A stretch of DNA of 14,739 bases, taken from contig CALGUJ010000324.1 in NCBI GenBank assembly GCA_937902055.1, positions 1 to 14,739 on the forward strand, written 5' to 3'. Of this stretch, positions 5,935 to 13,581 are shown piece after piece (position 1 is the first letter of the stretch; every line of letters starts with the position of its first letter). The notes beneath the pieces were generated by a model. It saw nothing but the letters and a program-made list of their open reading frames with translations. It had not been told where the DNA came from and searched no databases. The stretch comes from an uncultured Pelolinea sp. (lineage in GTDB: Bacteria; Chloroflexota; Anaerolineae; Anaerolineales; Anaerolineaceae). A program made the translations under genes and the position numbers.

Positions 5935-6632
5935 TTGAAATTGAAAATTTAAGTTATTGTTACGAAGATGGCCGCACCGCACTGGATGCCATAAACTTGA
6001 AGGTCGCCACTGGTGAAAAGGTCGCCCTGGTGGGGCCGAATGGCGCAGGCAAGACCACACTGCTGTTGCAATTAAATGGCATCCTGTGCGGCAGTGGAGT
6101 CGTGCGAATCGACCATCAAGAATTGTCCAAAAAAAACATTAAGCAAATCCGCGAGAAGGTGGGGTTGGCCTTTCAGGCGCCAGACGACCAGTTGTTTTCA
6201 AACAGCGTTTATGATGACGTCGCTTACGGACTGGTTTATCAGGGCGTGCCTGCCGGGTTGATTAAAGATAAAGTCGCCGTTACGCTGGAGATGGTGGGTA
6301 TGCCGGACTGTGAAGAGCGTTCCCCGTACCATCTCAGTTTGGGAGAGAAAAAACGGATAGCCCTAGCGACGGTGCTGGTGATGCGGCCATGCGTACTGGC
6401 GCTGGATGAACCCACCGCCGGTTTGGATCCGCGCGGGCGGCGCGGGATCATCAACCTGTTGGCCGGTCTCGACCAAACCCTGGTGATTGCTACTCACGAT
6501 ATGACGATGGTCAAGGAACTTTGCCCGCGCATGGTGGTCATGGATGGCGGCCGGATTGTGTTCGACGGATCAACCATGGTTGCCTTCCAGAATCCTGATT
6601 TGCTGGAAAAACACGGATTAACGGATTATTAG
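5931..6632 (+). CDS. cbiO: ECF importer ATP-binding protein (CbiO/EcfA)
   Basis: This 233-residue ABC ATPase powers the Co/Ni importer as a homodimer, since only one ATPase gene is present. It has Walker A GPNGAGKT (35-42), Q-loop FQAPDDQLF (81-89, a typical EcfA sequence), signature LSLGEKKR (135-142), Walker B VLALDE (155-160), D-loop AGLD, and switch H189 in ATHD. All catalytic motifs are intact. It is somewhat shorter than the 270-280 residues of many EcfA proteins and lacks a long C-terminal extension. The ATG overlaps the cbiQ stop. It is the last gene of the operon, followed by a perfect hairpin and a convergent kinase gene. Confidence 0.95.
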   Translation: MIEIENLSYCYEDGRTALDAINLKVATGEKVALVGPNGAGKTTLLLQLNGILCGSGVVRIDHQELSKKNIKQIREKVGLAFQAPDDQLFSNSVYDDVAYGLVYQGVPAGLIKDKVAVTLEMVGMPDCEERSPYHLSLGEKKRIALATVLVMRPCVLALDEPTAGLDPRGRRGIINLLAGLDQTLVIATHDMTMVKELCPRMVVMDGGRIVFDGSTMVAFQNPDLLEKHGLTDY

Positions 6633-6654
6633 ATTGATTCTTGATCATTAAACA

Positions 6655-6685
6655 TTTAGTCATCCGATAAAACCGGATGACTAAA
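6655..6685. terminator. perfect 12-bp hairpin between convergent cbiO and the kinase gene
   Basis: TTTAGTCATCCG and CGGATGACTAAA are separated by seven bases. No real T-run follows on either strand, so it is a weak or factor-assisted terminator, or a 3'-end stabiliser shared by both operons. Confidence 0.6.
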
Positions 6686-6711
6686 CCTCATAGAACCTGC
6701 GAGCAGAAAAG

Positions 6712-8241
6712 TTAAACCTGAAGATCAGTCAATGAATGTACAACCGATTTGGAATTTTGGTACAGATCAACGAATAACGGAAATAGTTGATCGTATAATC
6801 GTTTGTTCTCAGGATTTGGATCGATCTTTCGGATAATTTTGACCCAATCCCTTTTCAGAATATCTATTTGATTGATTATCCCGGTAGCAAGTCCGGCAAG
6901 AAACGCATCACCGTAAGCAGCGCCGATAGTTTTTTCCGGGATGAATTGAGGAATACCGGTAATGTCGCTGACCATCTGCAACCAAAGCTCGTTGGATGAG
7001 CCGCCTCCCACTGCCACGCCATAATGGATTTGAGCGCCATTTTTCTGCATGGCGTCCAGGTTCATCCGTATGGCGAAGGCAGTCCCTTCCAGTAGTGACC
7101 GGTATAAATCTCCTCGAGTATGACTTAGCGAAAGCCCGGCAATTACGCCCCGAGCTTTAGGATCAAAAATCGGTGTACGTTCACCGCTCAAATATGGTAG
7201 GGTAATTAATCCGTTAGATCCGATGGGGGAGCCGGCAGCTTCTTTTGCCAGGGCTGCATAAGCATTCAAACTGCCTGCCTGTTCATTCGCTAGATAATCT
7301 TTTCCAAATTGGTCTCTGAACCAGGTTGTTGCAGACCCACTGGTCGATAACCCGGCTGAATACTCGTATTGTCCTTCAAATGCCCCGGCTTCCAACCATA
7401 ACTCGTTAGTCGCTATTGGCTTTTTTATTAAAAAGATCATAAACGCGGTGCTGCCATACATGATCATCAATTCCCCTGGATTAATTACACCGACGCTGAT
7501 CGCCTCGGATAGCGCATCAACAGCTCCGAAATTGACCGGTGTTCCTTCGGGGATGCCGGTAGCTTTTGCTGCTTCGGCTGATATTTGGCCGGCGATTTTG
7601 TCTGACCAGCCAATCTCAGGGAGTTTATCTAGTGTAGCAATTTTCTCTGCGAAACGTCCATCCCATTCAATCGCATGAATACTTAAGAGCGGATTGAACT
7701 CGGTGGCAGTATGTGCATCAATTACATATTTCCCTGTGAGCTTAAAAATGATATAAGAAGTGGCTGTTATGAATTTGGCGGTTTTTTCGTAAACTTCAGG
7801 TTCGTTTTCTTTAATCCAAAGGATTTTTGGCCCAATGGCTTGAGAAGTCAGCCGTGAACCACCCAGTTCAATCATTGCATCTCGCGAATATTCTTTTTCG
7901 AGAGCATCAATCTGTTCGATAGCGCGAGTATCCACACCGTAGAGGATACCCGGACGTAAAGGTTTACCCGATTGATCGACAGGCAGTACACAAGCGCCGA
8001 TGGCGCTAACGCCCACCCCAGCGATCTTATCCCCTGACGGGACCTTCGTGGTTAATTCTTTTGAGATTTTTTTAAAATCAGCCCACCAAACTGCGTCCGC
8101 ATCTTGTTCAGCATAACCGGGCTTGGGAATTGACATATCATGGTTTGTACGTACCTCAGCGATGATTTCCCCGTTTGGTTGGCAAAGCACGCCTTTGGAA
8201 CTGTATGTGCCGATATCGATTCCTAGCAATAATTGTTTCAT
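6712..8241 (-). CDS. FGGY-family carbohydrate kinase (xylulokinase-like)
   Basis: This cytoplasmic sugar kinase would phosphorylate the sugar or polyol brought in by the neighbouring transporter. The 509-residue length is normal for the family. The N-terminal lobe opens with the phosphate-binding LLLGIDIGTYSSKG (4-17). The likely catalytic base is D242 in NFGAVDALSEA; ATP-site motifs are YGSTAF (262-267), LSGERTP (351-357) and GGGSSN (412-417). The sequence lacks the classic xylulokinase WNDQR block (it has YGVDTR at 101-106), so the substrate may be another ketose or polyol. I chose the ATG at 8241, preceded by CGAGGT, giving the usual start before the first strand; the frame extends 27 codons further up through the structured leader. 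It is transcribed divergently from lacI and probably repressed by it. Confidence 0.92.
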   Translation of the reverse strand: MKQLLLGIDIGTYSSKGVLCQPNGEIIAEVRTNHDMSIPKPGYAEQDADAVWWADFKKISKELTTKVPSGDKIAGVGVSAIGACVLPVDQSGKPLRPGILYGVDTRAIEQIDALEKEYSRDAMIELGGSRLTSQAIGPKILWIKENEPEVYEKTAKFITATSYIIFKLTGKYVIDAHTATEFNPLLSIHAIEWDGRFAEKIATLDKLPEIGWSDKIAGQISAEAAKATGIPEGTPVNFGAVDALSEAISVGVINPGELMIMYGSTAFMIFLIKKPIATNELWLEAGAFEGQYEYSAGLSTSGSATTWFRDQFGKDYLANEQAGSLNAYAALAKEAAGSPIGSNGLITLPYLSGERTPIFDPKARGVIAGLSLSHTRGDLYRSLLEGTAFAIRMNLDAMQKNGAQIHYGVAVGGGSSNELWLQMVSDITGIPQFIPEKTIGAAYGDAFLAGLATGIINQIDILKRDWVKIIRKIDPNPENKRLYDQLFPLFVDLYQNSKSVVHSLTDLQV

Positions 8242-8245
8242 CTCT

Positions 8246-8251
8246 ACCTCG
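8246..8251 (-). promoter_or_regulatory. ribosome binding site deciding the kinase start
   Basis: CGAGGT on the minus strand lies four bases before the ATG at 8241 and supports that start over the upstream GTG at 8322. Confidence 0.65.
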
Positions 8252-8281
8252 AGTAAATAAAAAATTGGATTATCCTGGCTC

Positions 8282-8390
8282 AGTGGGTTTAAACGGTCGC
8301 AGACTAATTTAACCCAGAACACATTTAAAGAATACCAAGTTCGACGATCGAAATCGGACCGCCCAACAGAGCCAAGTGGAATATTCTTTT
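8282..8390 (-). other. structured 5' leader of the kinase gene
   Basis: The predicted transcript start near 8402 gives a leader of about 160 bases. It contains AAAGAATA (8389-8382) pairing with TATTCTTT (8334-8327), and TGGGTTAAA near 8314 pairing with TTTAAACCCA near 8290 with one bulged base. I recognise no known riboswitch class and see no T-run, so it may be a stabilising or processing leader. No gene is seen between 8242 and 8572. Confidence 0.35.
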
Positions 8391-8408
8391 TGAGATAGAG
8401 GTGAATCG

Positions 8409-8417
8409 ATTATAGCA
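8409..8417 (-). promoter_or_regulatory. kinase promoter, extended -10
   Basis: TGCTATAAT on the minus strand is a perfect -10 with the extended TGn element. The -35 region is weak (ATTCTG at 17-base spacing). CGATT-ACAG-AATCG (8426-8439) and AATCGATT (8404-8411) flank and overlap it and share half-sites with the lacI operators. Confidence 0.55.
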
Positions 8418-8500
8418 TTATCACGCGATTACAGAATCGATTTTCCGTTGGGAAATATACAATTCAACTTGCCAATTGGCTAGACATTCGGATATGAGTA

Positions 8501-8529
8501 TTGACAAACAGGGTAAGTATGTATATAAT
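8501..8529 (+). promoter_or_regulatory. lacI promoter, full consensus
   Basis: TTGACA, 17 bases, TATAAT: both hexamers and spacing match the housekeeping consensus exactly. Transcription would start near 8536, inside the operator candidate. Such a strong promoter needs repression, which fits autoregulation; it may drive the transporter genes as well. Confidence 0.85.
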
Positions 8530-8566
8530 GAAATCGGTTTCGTTAAACGATTTCATAAACCGGTTG
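8530..8566 (+). promoter_or_regulatory. LacI-family operator candidates at the lacI promoter
   Basis: GAAATCG (8530-8536) and CGATTTC (8548-8554) form a perfect dyad around GTTT-CGTT-AAAC. A second CG-centred palindrome, AACCGGTT, lies at 8558-8565. Central CG within A/T-rich arms is typical of LacI-family sites. The dyad covers the predicted transcription start. GAAATCGG recurs at 8350-8357 in the kinase leader. Confidence 0.6.
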
Positions 8567-8572
8567 CATATA

Positions 8573-9619
8573 ATGAAAAAAAATACTGTGACAATGAATG
8601 ATGTGGCTGAGAAAACCGGCGTTTCAAAGACGACTATTTCTCGGATCATCAATCAAATCCCTAATGCCGCTTCAAAAGATACCACTGAGAAAGTCTTAAA
8701 AGTTATTGACGAATTGGGATATTATCCCAATCAGGTAGCCGCCAGTCTTAAACGGACTACTACCAGGACTATCGGTTTGGTAATGGGTGATATTGAAAAC
8801 CCATTCTATGGCTTGGTCATCAAAGGGGTTGAGGAAGTAGTGAGAAGTTCCGGTTATAGTTTGATTTTGGCTAATAGCAATTATGACATGGCTGCTGAAA
8901 TCGAATTATGCATGCTAATGCTTTCCAAACAGGTGGACGCTATTCTGGTCGCGCCCAGTGGATCTTCATCTTGCAATCAATATGCCGCGGTATTTGAAAG
9001 GCAGACGCACCTGGTCTTCATGGATAACTATATACCCGGATGTAATGTTGATGCTGTTATGGTTAACAATTTCAAAGCCTCAAAAGAAGCTTGTAACCAT
9101 CTCATTTCATTAGGACATCGAGAAATCTCATTTATCGCAGGAACTCCTAAAAAGATCTCATCCGATGACAGGACACGGGGTTTTCTGAGCGCGTTGAATG
9201 AAAAATATGGGTCATCGATAACTCCAGTTGTGAAAAATGGCGATTATACGGTGGCAGGTGGCTATTACTGTATGAAACAACTTTTAGAGATGCCAGAAAT
9301 TCCCACAGCAGTTTTTATCGCGAATAACTTGATGACCGTTGGCGCTCTGGGAGCAATTAAAGATGCCGGATTGAGAATTCCTGGTGATATTTCGGTTCTT
9401 GGTTTCGACGATATGAATTGGTATTCAATTAATCAACCTTCGTTGACTGCCATAGACCAACCTGCTTTTGAAATAGGGAAAACTGCTGCCAGACGGGTGG
9501 TGATGCGCCTAAGCCATAAAAAACAACCTGCACCGGAGATTATCCAGTTGGATGCCCGGTTGATTGTTCGGGATAGTACGGCACCTCCACGAACACATCG
9601 AATTACACCTAAATCTTAG
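8573..9619 (+). CDS. LacI-family transcriptional regulator
   Basis: This is a sugar-responsive repressor of 348 residues. Residues 7-54 form the LacI helix-turn-helix and hinge (MNDVAEKTGVSKTTISRIIN, then ELGYYPNQVAASLKR), followed by a periplasmic-binding-protein-like effector domain from about 60 (TIGLVMGDIENPFYGLVIKGVEE; later ISFIAGTPK, VAGGYYCMKQLLE, ISVLGFDDMNW). I chose the ATG at 8573 because in-frame starts further up overlap the -10 of its own promoter; no clear Shine-Dalgarno precedes it, and 8594 is a possible alternative start. It stands between the divergent kinase and the transporter genes, and probably binds the AATCG/CGATT sites in the gap. The effector is unknown. Confidence 0.94.
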   Translation: MKKNTVTMNDVAEKTGVSKTTISRIINQIPNAASKDTTEKVLKVIDELGYYPNQVAASLKRTTTRTIGLVMGDIENPFYGLVIKGVEEVVRSSGYSLILANSNYDMAAEIELCMLMLSKQVDAILVAPSGSSSCNQYAAVFERQTHLVFMDNYIPGCNVDAVMVNNFKASKEACNHLISLGHREISFIAGTPKKISSDDRTRGFLSALNEKYGSSITPVVKNGDYTVAGGYYCMKQLLEMPEIPTAVFIANNLMTVGALGAIKDAGLRIPGDISVLGFDDMNWYSINQPSLTAIDQPAFEIGKTAARRVVMRLSHKKQPAPEIIQLDARLIVRDSTAPPRTHRITPKS

Positions 9620-9652
9620 GATAGAAAAATTTTCTGAAAGGACGCCACCCTT

Positions 9653-10435
9653 ATGAATATTGGTAAAGTTGATGATCAAATCGCAATAGAGGTAAAAGGC
9701 ATAAAAAAGAACTATGGTCATTTGCAGGCATTACGGGGAGTCGATTTAAAAGTTGTTAAAGGCGAAATTGTTGCTCTGATAGGTGATAATGGAGCCGGAA
9801 AATCAACTCTGGCAAAAATAATTTGCGGGGCAATCCAAAAAAGCGAAGGGGAGTTATATTTCTGGGGCGAAAAGACCGATGTTCAGTCTATAAATCATGC
9901 TCATAAAATTGGCGTGTTTACCGTGTACCAGGATCTGTCCTTGGCGCCTGATCTTCCAGTTTCGGATAATCTGTTTCTGGGCAGAGAGATAATGAGAAAT
10001 GGATTTCTGGGTAAGCTGGGCGTGTTAGATCGTAAAACCATGCGAAATGAGTCAAAAAAAGCGCTGGCTGCCTTAGGAATTGGATTGAAATCCATATCTG
10101 TGGACACACGCGCATTATCCGGCGGTGAACGACAGGCATTGGCAATCGCAAAAGCGGTGACCTGGGCGAATACAGCCCTGATTATGGATGAACCCACGGC
10201 TGCCCTGGGTGCGCTCCAATCGGCTATCGTGTATGACACCATACGGGCGGCATCAGCACGTGGATTGGCAGTTCTAGTTAGCGCCGACGATATTCCCAAG
10301 ATGGTCTCTTTTGCCGGCCGAATTGTGGTCTTGCGGCAGGGATGTGTAGTCGCTTCTTTGGAAGCGAAAAAAACCACCTTACAGGAAGTGTTGAATTTTA
10401 TGTTAGGCGGCAGAGGAGAAAACAAAGATGATTAG
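9653..10435 (+). CDS. sugar ABC importer ATP-binding protein, single domain
   Basis: This 260-residue ATPase resembles one half of RbsA/XylG-type proteins, like the single-domain FrcA type. Walker A GDNGAGKST (44-52), Q-loop Q93, signature LSGGERQ (155-161), Walker B ALIMDE (175-180) and the TAALG D-loop (182-186) are intact. The switch histidine of the H-loop is missing: where SHxx is expected it reads VSADDIP (209-215), so Ala211 replaces His. A homodimer would lack both switch histidines, which is unusual for a transporter with a single ATPase gene. It lies 33 bases after lacI in the same direction and overlaps the permease by eight bases. AAAGGA lies 10 bases before the ATG. The substrate is a sugar or polyol, unspecified. 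Confidence 0.93.
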   Translation: MNIGKVDDQIAIEVKGIKKNYGHLQALRGVDLKVVKGEIVALIGDNGAGKSTLAKIICGAIQKSEGELYFWGEKTDVQSINHAHKIGVFTVYQDLSLAPDLPVSDNLFLGREIMRNGFLGKLGVLDRKTMRNESKKALAALGIGLKSISVDTRALSGGERQALAIAKAVTWANTALIMDEPTAALGALQSAIVYDTIRAASARGLAVLVSADDIPKMVSFAGRIVVLRQGCVVASLEAKKTTLQEVLNFMLGGRGENKDD

Positions 10436-11537
10436 CCGAGCACAGAATCAAAAAGATAATTCAAATTCTGAAATGACAGAATCTAATCAAACCAATGTGA
10501 AGCATTTATCCAGCATTGAGCAGAAAGAACTCCCATTCTATAAAGTTATTCTCCGCTCTACTGCTTTTTGGATTTTAGTCATCTTGGTGATTTTGACGGC
10601 GATTTTTGGGTATTTAACTCCAAATAATGTTTTTATCAAACCGGAAACGCTTTTTACGATCGGTCTCAATGCTTCTCAAATCTTGATCCTTGCGGTGGGA
10701 GCAACCATATTATTGGCATCAAAGAATATGGATCTTTCTATCGGTACTAATCTGATTCTGACTTCAACTCTAGCAGCGAAAGTATTGAAAATAGTCGCGG
10801 GAACACCGCAGGAAATCATGTCGGGCTCTTATCCGAATTTGACCAATGCCGTCATTGCTGCCATAGGTGCCTCGATAATTTTTGGCGGTCTATTTGGAAT
10901 GATCAATGGTTTGATTGTGACTAAATTAAAAATGGAAGCCTTTATTGCATCTCTGGCAACGATGATGATCTATTGGGGTATTTCATTGGTAATTACCCAA
11001 GGCGCTTCCGAGGTGGGCATCCCGCGAGCGTTGCAATTGGGGTTTGGCCATAAAAAACTATTCGACCTGATTCCTTATCCTCTAATTGTTGCGTTGATCA
11101 TTAGTGGGGTCATGTGGTTGGTCATGCGGTTTACGAAATTCGGATTGTATACCTGTGCCATCGGATCATCGGCCGAATCTGCTGAACGATCGGGAATCAG
11201 AACTGATTTATATATCATCTCTATATTTGCTCTGGTAGGAGTGTTAGCAGGCATCGCGGGATTTTTTGATCTGGCCCGTTTCGCGACGACAAATCCGCAA
11301 GGACATCAGACGGATGGTTTGATGGCAATCACAGCGGCGGTGATGGGCGGGACAAGTTTGAAGGGGGGAAGGGCATCCATCCCAGGTGCGATGCTGGGTG
11401 CATTGATCCCTACCATTATTCAAACAGGGTTGGTTATTCTCGGAGTCGGCGCTTTCTACCAGATGATTGCTACTGGTTTTTTCCTGGTTATCGCAGTGTA
11501 TCTGGATAAGAAAAGATATGCTGGGTATCTCGATTGA
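10428..11537 (+). CDS. sugar ABC importer permease (RbsC-like)
   Basis: This 369-residue inner-membrane protein belongs to the branched-chain amino acid/ribose permease superfamily. A polar N-terminal stretch of about 45 residues precedes about ten hydrophobic helices (from IVLVILTAIFG near 50 to the end). Family hallmarks are LLASKNMDLSIGTN, VTKLKMEAFIASLATMM, and the ATPase-contact loop MGGTSLKGGRASIPGAMLG near 305-323. It would form a homodimer with the ATPase encoded just upstream, with which it overlaps by eight bases; GAGGAG precedes the ATG. The N-terminal hydrophilic extension is longer than in RbsC, and a later start is possible but has no better ribosome site. Confidence 0.93.
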   Translation: MISRAQNQKDNSNSEMTESNQTNVKHLSSIEQKELPFYKVILRSTAFWILVILVILTAIFGYLTPNNVFIKPETLFTIGLNASQILILAVGATILLASKNMDLSIGTNLILTSTLAAKVLKIVAGTPQEIMSGSYPNLTNAVIAAIGASIIFGGLFGMINGLIVTKLKMEAFIASLATMMIYWGISLVITQGASEVGIPRALQLGFGHKKLFDLIPYPLIVALIISGVMWLVMRFTKFGLYTCAIGSSAESAERSGIRTDLYIISIFALVGVLAGIAGFFDLARFATTNPQGHQTDGLMAITAAVMGGTSLKGGRASIPGAMLGALIPTIIQTGLVILGVGAFYQMIATGFFLVIAVYLDKKRYAGYLD

Positions 11538-11538
11538 A

Positions 11539-11608
11539 AATTTTATCGGTAGAGATAGAGGTGAAAGGAGGCTGTTGGAAAAAATACTTTTTATTCTCGA
11601 TAAAAATT
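11539..11608 (+). repeat. inverted repeat spanning the permease-binding protein gap
   Basis: AATTTTATCG (11539-11548) and CGATAAAAATT (11598-11608) pair with one bulged base and flank 49 bases. Inside lies AAAGGAGG (11564-11571), a perfect Shine-Dalgarno core with no well-spaced ATG after it. TTGGAA (11575-11580), 18 bases, GATAAA (11599-11604) could be a weak promoter for the binding-protein gene. The role is uncertain. Confidence 0.35.
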
Positions 11609-11627
11609 AAAAGTTAATGGAGTAGAG

Positions 11628-12695
11628 ATGAAAGAAAAAAAGTGTTTACTAATAGTATTGGCATTGCTCACGGTTCTGATTCTTAACGCTTGCTCTTCGG
11701 CTGCAGCTGCGCCTGAAGCTGCTGTAACAACTGAAGAAACGACTGATACAACTGAAGCCAGCGATGCTGAGGCAGAAAAACTGCTGATCACGGCTGTTGT
11801 TGCAGAAGTTGGTATTCCTTACTTCACTACCATGCATTGTGGCGCGATGGCCGCGGCTGCAAAATATAATGTTGAACTCAATTGGGCCGGACCGGCAGAA
11901 TGGGACTTCAACAAACAACAGCCTTTCATCGACGGCGCATTGGCTCTGGAACCTGATGCCATGATCATCGTTCCGACCGATCCCGATGCATTAGTGGCAT
12001 ACGTAAAAGAATGGATGGAAAAGGGTATTCCGGTAGTCACTGCGGATGTTACTTTGTCGGAACCGGTTGAATTAATGGGTATTGAATCGGATCAGTATTC
12101 GGGTGGTGTAGAAGCTGCCAAGGCTGTATTCGAGATGACTGGCGGCGAAGGATCATACTACACTGTCGGTACGACCCCGGGTTCTTATGGCTCGGGTCAG
12201 CGCGTGGCAGGCTTTATTGATACGATGAAAGAATTGAATCCGAATGCCAAGATGCTTGAGACTTGTTACGCCCATCATGATGCAACCAAGTCAGCAGAAT
12301 GCGTTTCTGCAGCCATTATCGGTAATCCTGACTTGAAGGGTGTTTACGTGGCTGTCTCATCCACGGCTGCCGGGGCTGCATCTGCGATTATTGAACAAGG
12401 AAAAGCAGGTGACATTGTTCTCGTATCCTACGATGCTGATCCACAGCAGGTTCAGGACTTAAAAGCCGGTGTTTATGGAACCTTGATTGCGCAGGATCCA
12501 TATAAGATGGGGTGGTTGGCTGTTGAAACGCTGGCCAAATATCTCCGTGGTGAAATCACCAAGGAAGAAATTCCCCAACACACGACAGTCGGAATGGCGG
12601 CTTTGACACAGGCAAATATCGGCGACACCGCTTTGTTGAAATTCCAGTATGTCGGTGATGTAAATCTTTGCCCCAATGTTGATCTGAGCGAGTAA
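11628..12695 (+). CDS. sugar-binding lipoprotein of the ABC importer
   Basis: This 355-residue protein has a lipoprotein signal peptide (MKEKK, hydrophobic core 6-19, lipobox LNAC with C22). A low-complexity Ala/Thr/Glu/Asp linker (23-50) tethers the domain to the membrane. The rest is a type I periplasmic-binding fold of the ribose/galactose-binding family (Peripla_BP_4): VVAEVGIPYFTTMHCGAMAAAAKY, ALEPDAMIIVPTDPDALV, GIPVVTADV, GIESDQYSGG, IVLVSYDADPQQVQDLKAGVYGTLIAQDPYKMG. It delivers ligand to the permease encoded upstream. GGAG precedes the ATG at 11628. Four cysteines in the mature domain (at MHCG, ETCY, SAEC and NLCP) are more than usual and could form disulfides. The ligand is not predictable by eye. 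Confidence 0.94.
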   Translation: MKEKKCLLIVLALLTVLILNACSSAAAAPEAAVTTEETTDTTEASDAEAEKLLITAVVAEVGIPYFTTMHCGAMAAAAKYNVELNWAGPAEWDFNKQQPFIDGALALEPDAMIIVPTDPDALVAYVKEWMEKGIPVVTADVTLSEPVELMGIESDQYSGGVEAAKAVFEMTGGEGSYYTVGTTPGSYGSGQRVAGFIDTMKELNPNAKMLETCYAHHDATKSAECVSAAIIGNPDLKGVYVAVSSTAAGAASAIIEQGKAGDIVLVSYDADPQQVQDLKAGVYGTLIAQDPYKMGWLAVETLAKYLRGEITKEEIPQHTTVGMAALTQANIGDTALLKFQYVGDVNLCPNVDLSE

Positions 12696-12706
12696 AGATA
12701 ACGCGA

Positions 12707-12738
12707 GGTGTCAGATAGGGTTTCCCCTATCTGACACC
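12707..12738 (+). terminator. perfect 14-bp hairpin after the binding-protein gene
   Basis: GGTGTCAGATAGGG, loop TTTC, then CCCTATCTGACACC lies 11 bases after the stop. It is followed by CCTTCC, not a T-run, so it is more likely a 3' stabiliser keeping the abundant binding-protein mRNA than a full terminator. Its 3' arm includes the -35 of the next promoter. Confidence 0.65.
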
Positions 12739-12759
12739 CCTTCCACAAAGTATTATAAC
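12731..12759 (+). promoter_or_regulatory. promoter candidate of the GATase1-like gene
   Basis: CTGACA (12731-12736), exactly 17 bases, TATAAC (12754-12759): each hexamer is one base off consensus. Transcription would start near 12766, about 28 bases before the ATG. The -35 lies in the arm of the preceding hairpin. Confidence 0.5.
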
Positions 12760-12793
12760 GTAACAAGGAAAGATTGGTTTTATTGAGGAAAAA

Positions 12794-13561
12794 ATGGGAA
12801 TAAAAGTTTTGTATGTGGGCGATACCCAGGTGAATTTAATGACATCTATGAAGGGCATGGATTCCTGGTCATATGCCTATTATTCAGATTCTGCCCGTTA
12901 TTTAAGAAATGCCTTGAACGCTTCCAGCGATATTGAATGTGTTCATATTCCCGGTAGTAATGCTACTGTGGATATGCCCTCCACTGTGGAAGAATTCAAT
13001 CAGTATGATTGTGTTTTAGTAAGCGATATTGGGTATAACAATATTGTCTTCCAACCCGGGAATATCCCTCCTTTCCGGGTTCCTATGGGCCCAAATAGGG
13101 TAAACGCATTATATGATTACGTGAAAAACGGTGGTGGTTTCATGATGATCGGTGGTTGGCTCTCATTTTCCGGCCTTCAAGGTAAGGGTCTGTATAGCGG
13201 AACCAAGATCGAGGAGATCATGCCGGTAACATGCGAGCCGCGCGGCGCTGACGATCGTGTAGAAGTCACTGAAGGTTTTTCCATGAAGCTGGATAAACCC
13301 GATCATCCGATACTGAAAGGTTTATCTTGGGATGTTCCATATATGTATTTGGGTTATAACAAGACCAACCTGAAACCTGCCAGTGAATTGGTTGCTTCAT
13401 ATAACAATGATCCACTCATTGCTACCTGCTCTTCTGGAAAAGGACGCAGTATTGTCTTTACTTCGGATGTAGGTCCGCATTGGGCCGGTAATTTCCTGGA
13501 ATGGCCGGATTATGCCAAATTCTGGCAAAGGATTGCATTGTGGTGCGCGGGTAAACTCTAA
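12794..13561 (+). CDS. GATase1-like (PF07090-type) protein of unknown function
   Basis: This 255-residue, apparently cytoplasmic protein has no signal peptide. It has the look of the glutamine-amidotransferase-like family PF07090: KVLYVGDTQ start, MKGMDSW (19-25), the YDCVLVSDIGYNNI block (71-84), GGGFMMIGGWLSFSG (113-127) and the C-terminal SDVGPHWAGNFLEWPDYAKFW. At the place of the class I amidotransferase nucleophile elbow the sequence reads IGGWLSF, with Trp122 where a catalytic Cys would stand, so amidotransferase activity is not expected. Relatives sit in sugar-utilisation loci, as ThuA-like proteins do, but no reaction is established as far as I know. TTGAGG precedes the ATG; it seems to have its own promoter and a strong terminator. 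Here it most likely takes part in catabolism of the imported compound; that is inference. Confidence 0.8.
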   Translation: MGIKVLYVGDTQVNLMTSMKGMDSWSYAYYSDSARYLRNALNASSDIECVHIPGSNATVDMPSTVEEFNQYDCVLVSDIGYNNIVFQPGNIPPFRVPMGPNRVNALYDYVKNGGGFMMIGGWLSFSGLQGKGLYSGTKIEEIMPVTCEPRGADDRVEVTEGFSMKLDKPDHPILKGLSWDVPYMYLGYNKTNLKPASELVASYNNDPLIATCSSGKGRSIVFTSDVGPHWAGNFLEWPDYAKFWQRIALWCAGKL

Positions 13562-13581
13562 AATTACGAATGCTTTACTAG

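Noticed and set aside
8392..8405. 14-base direct repeat GAGATAGAGGTGAA also at 11552-11565
   Set aside because: A 14-base match is about what chance allows in this length, and the two copies sit in unrelated settings.
8501..8572. Longer LacI reading frame beginning at 8501 or 8528
   Set aside because: Those starts lie in the promoter hexamers of the gene itself, upstream of the predicted transcription start.
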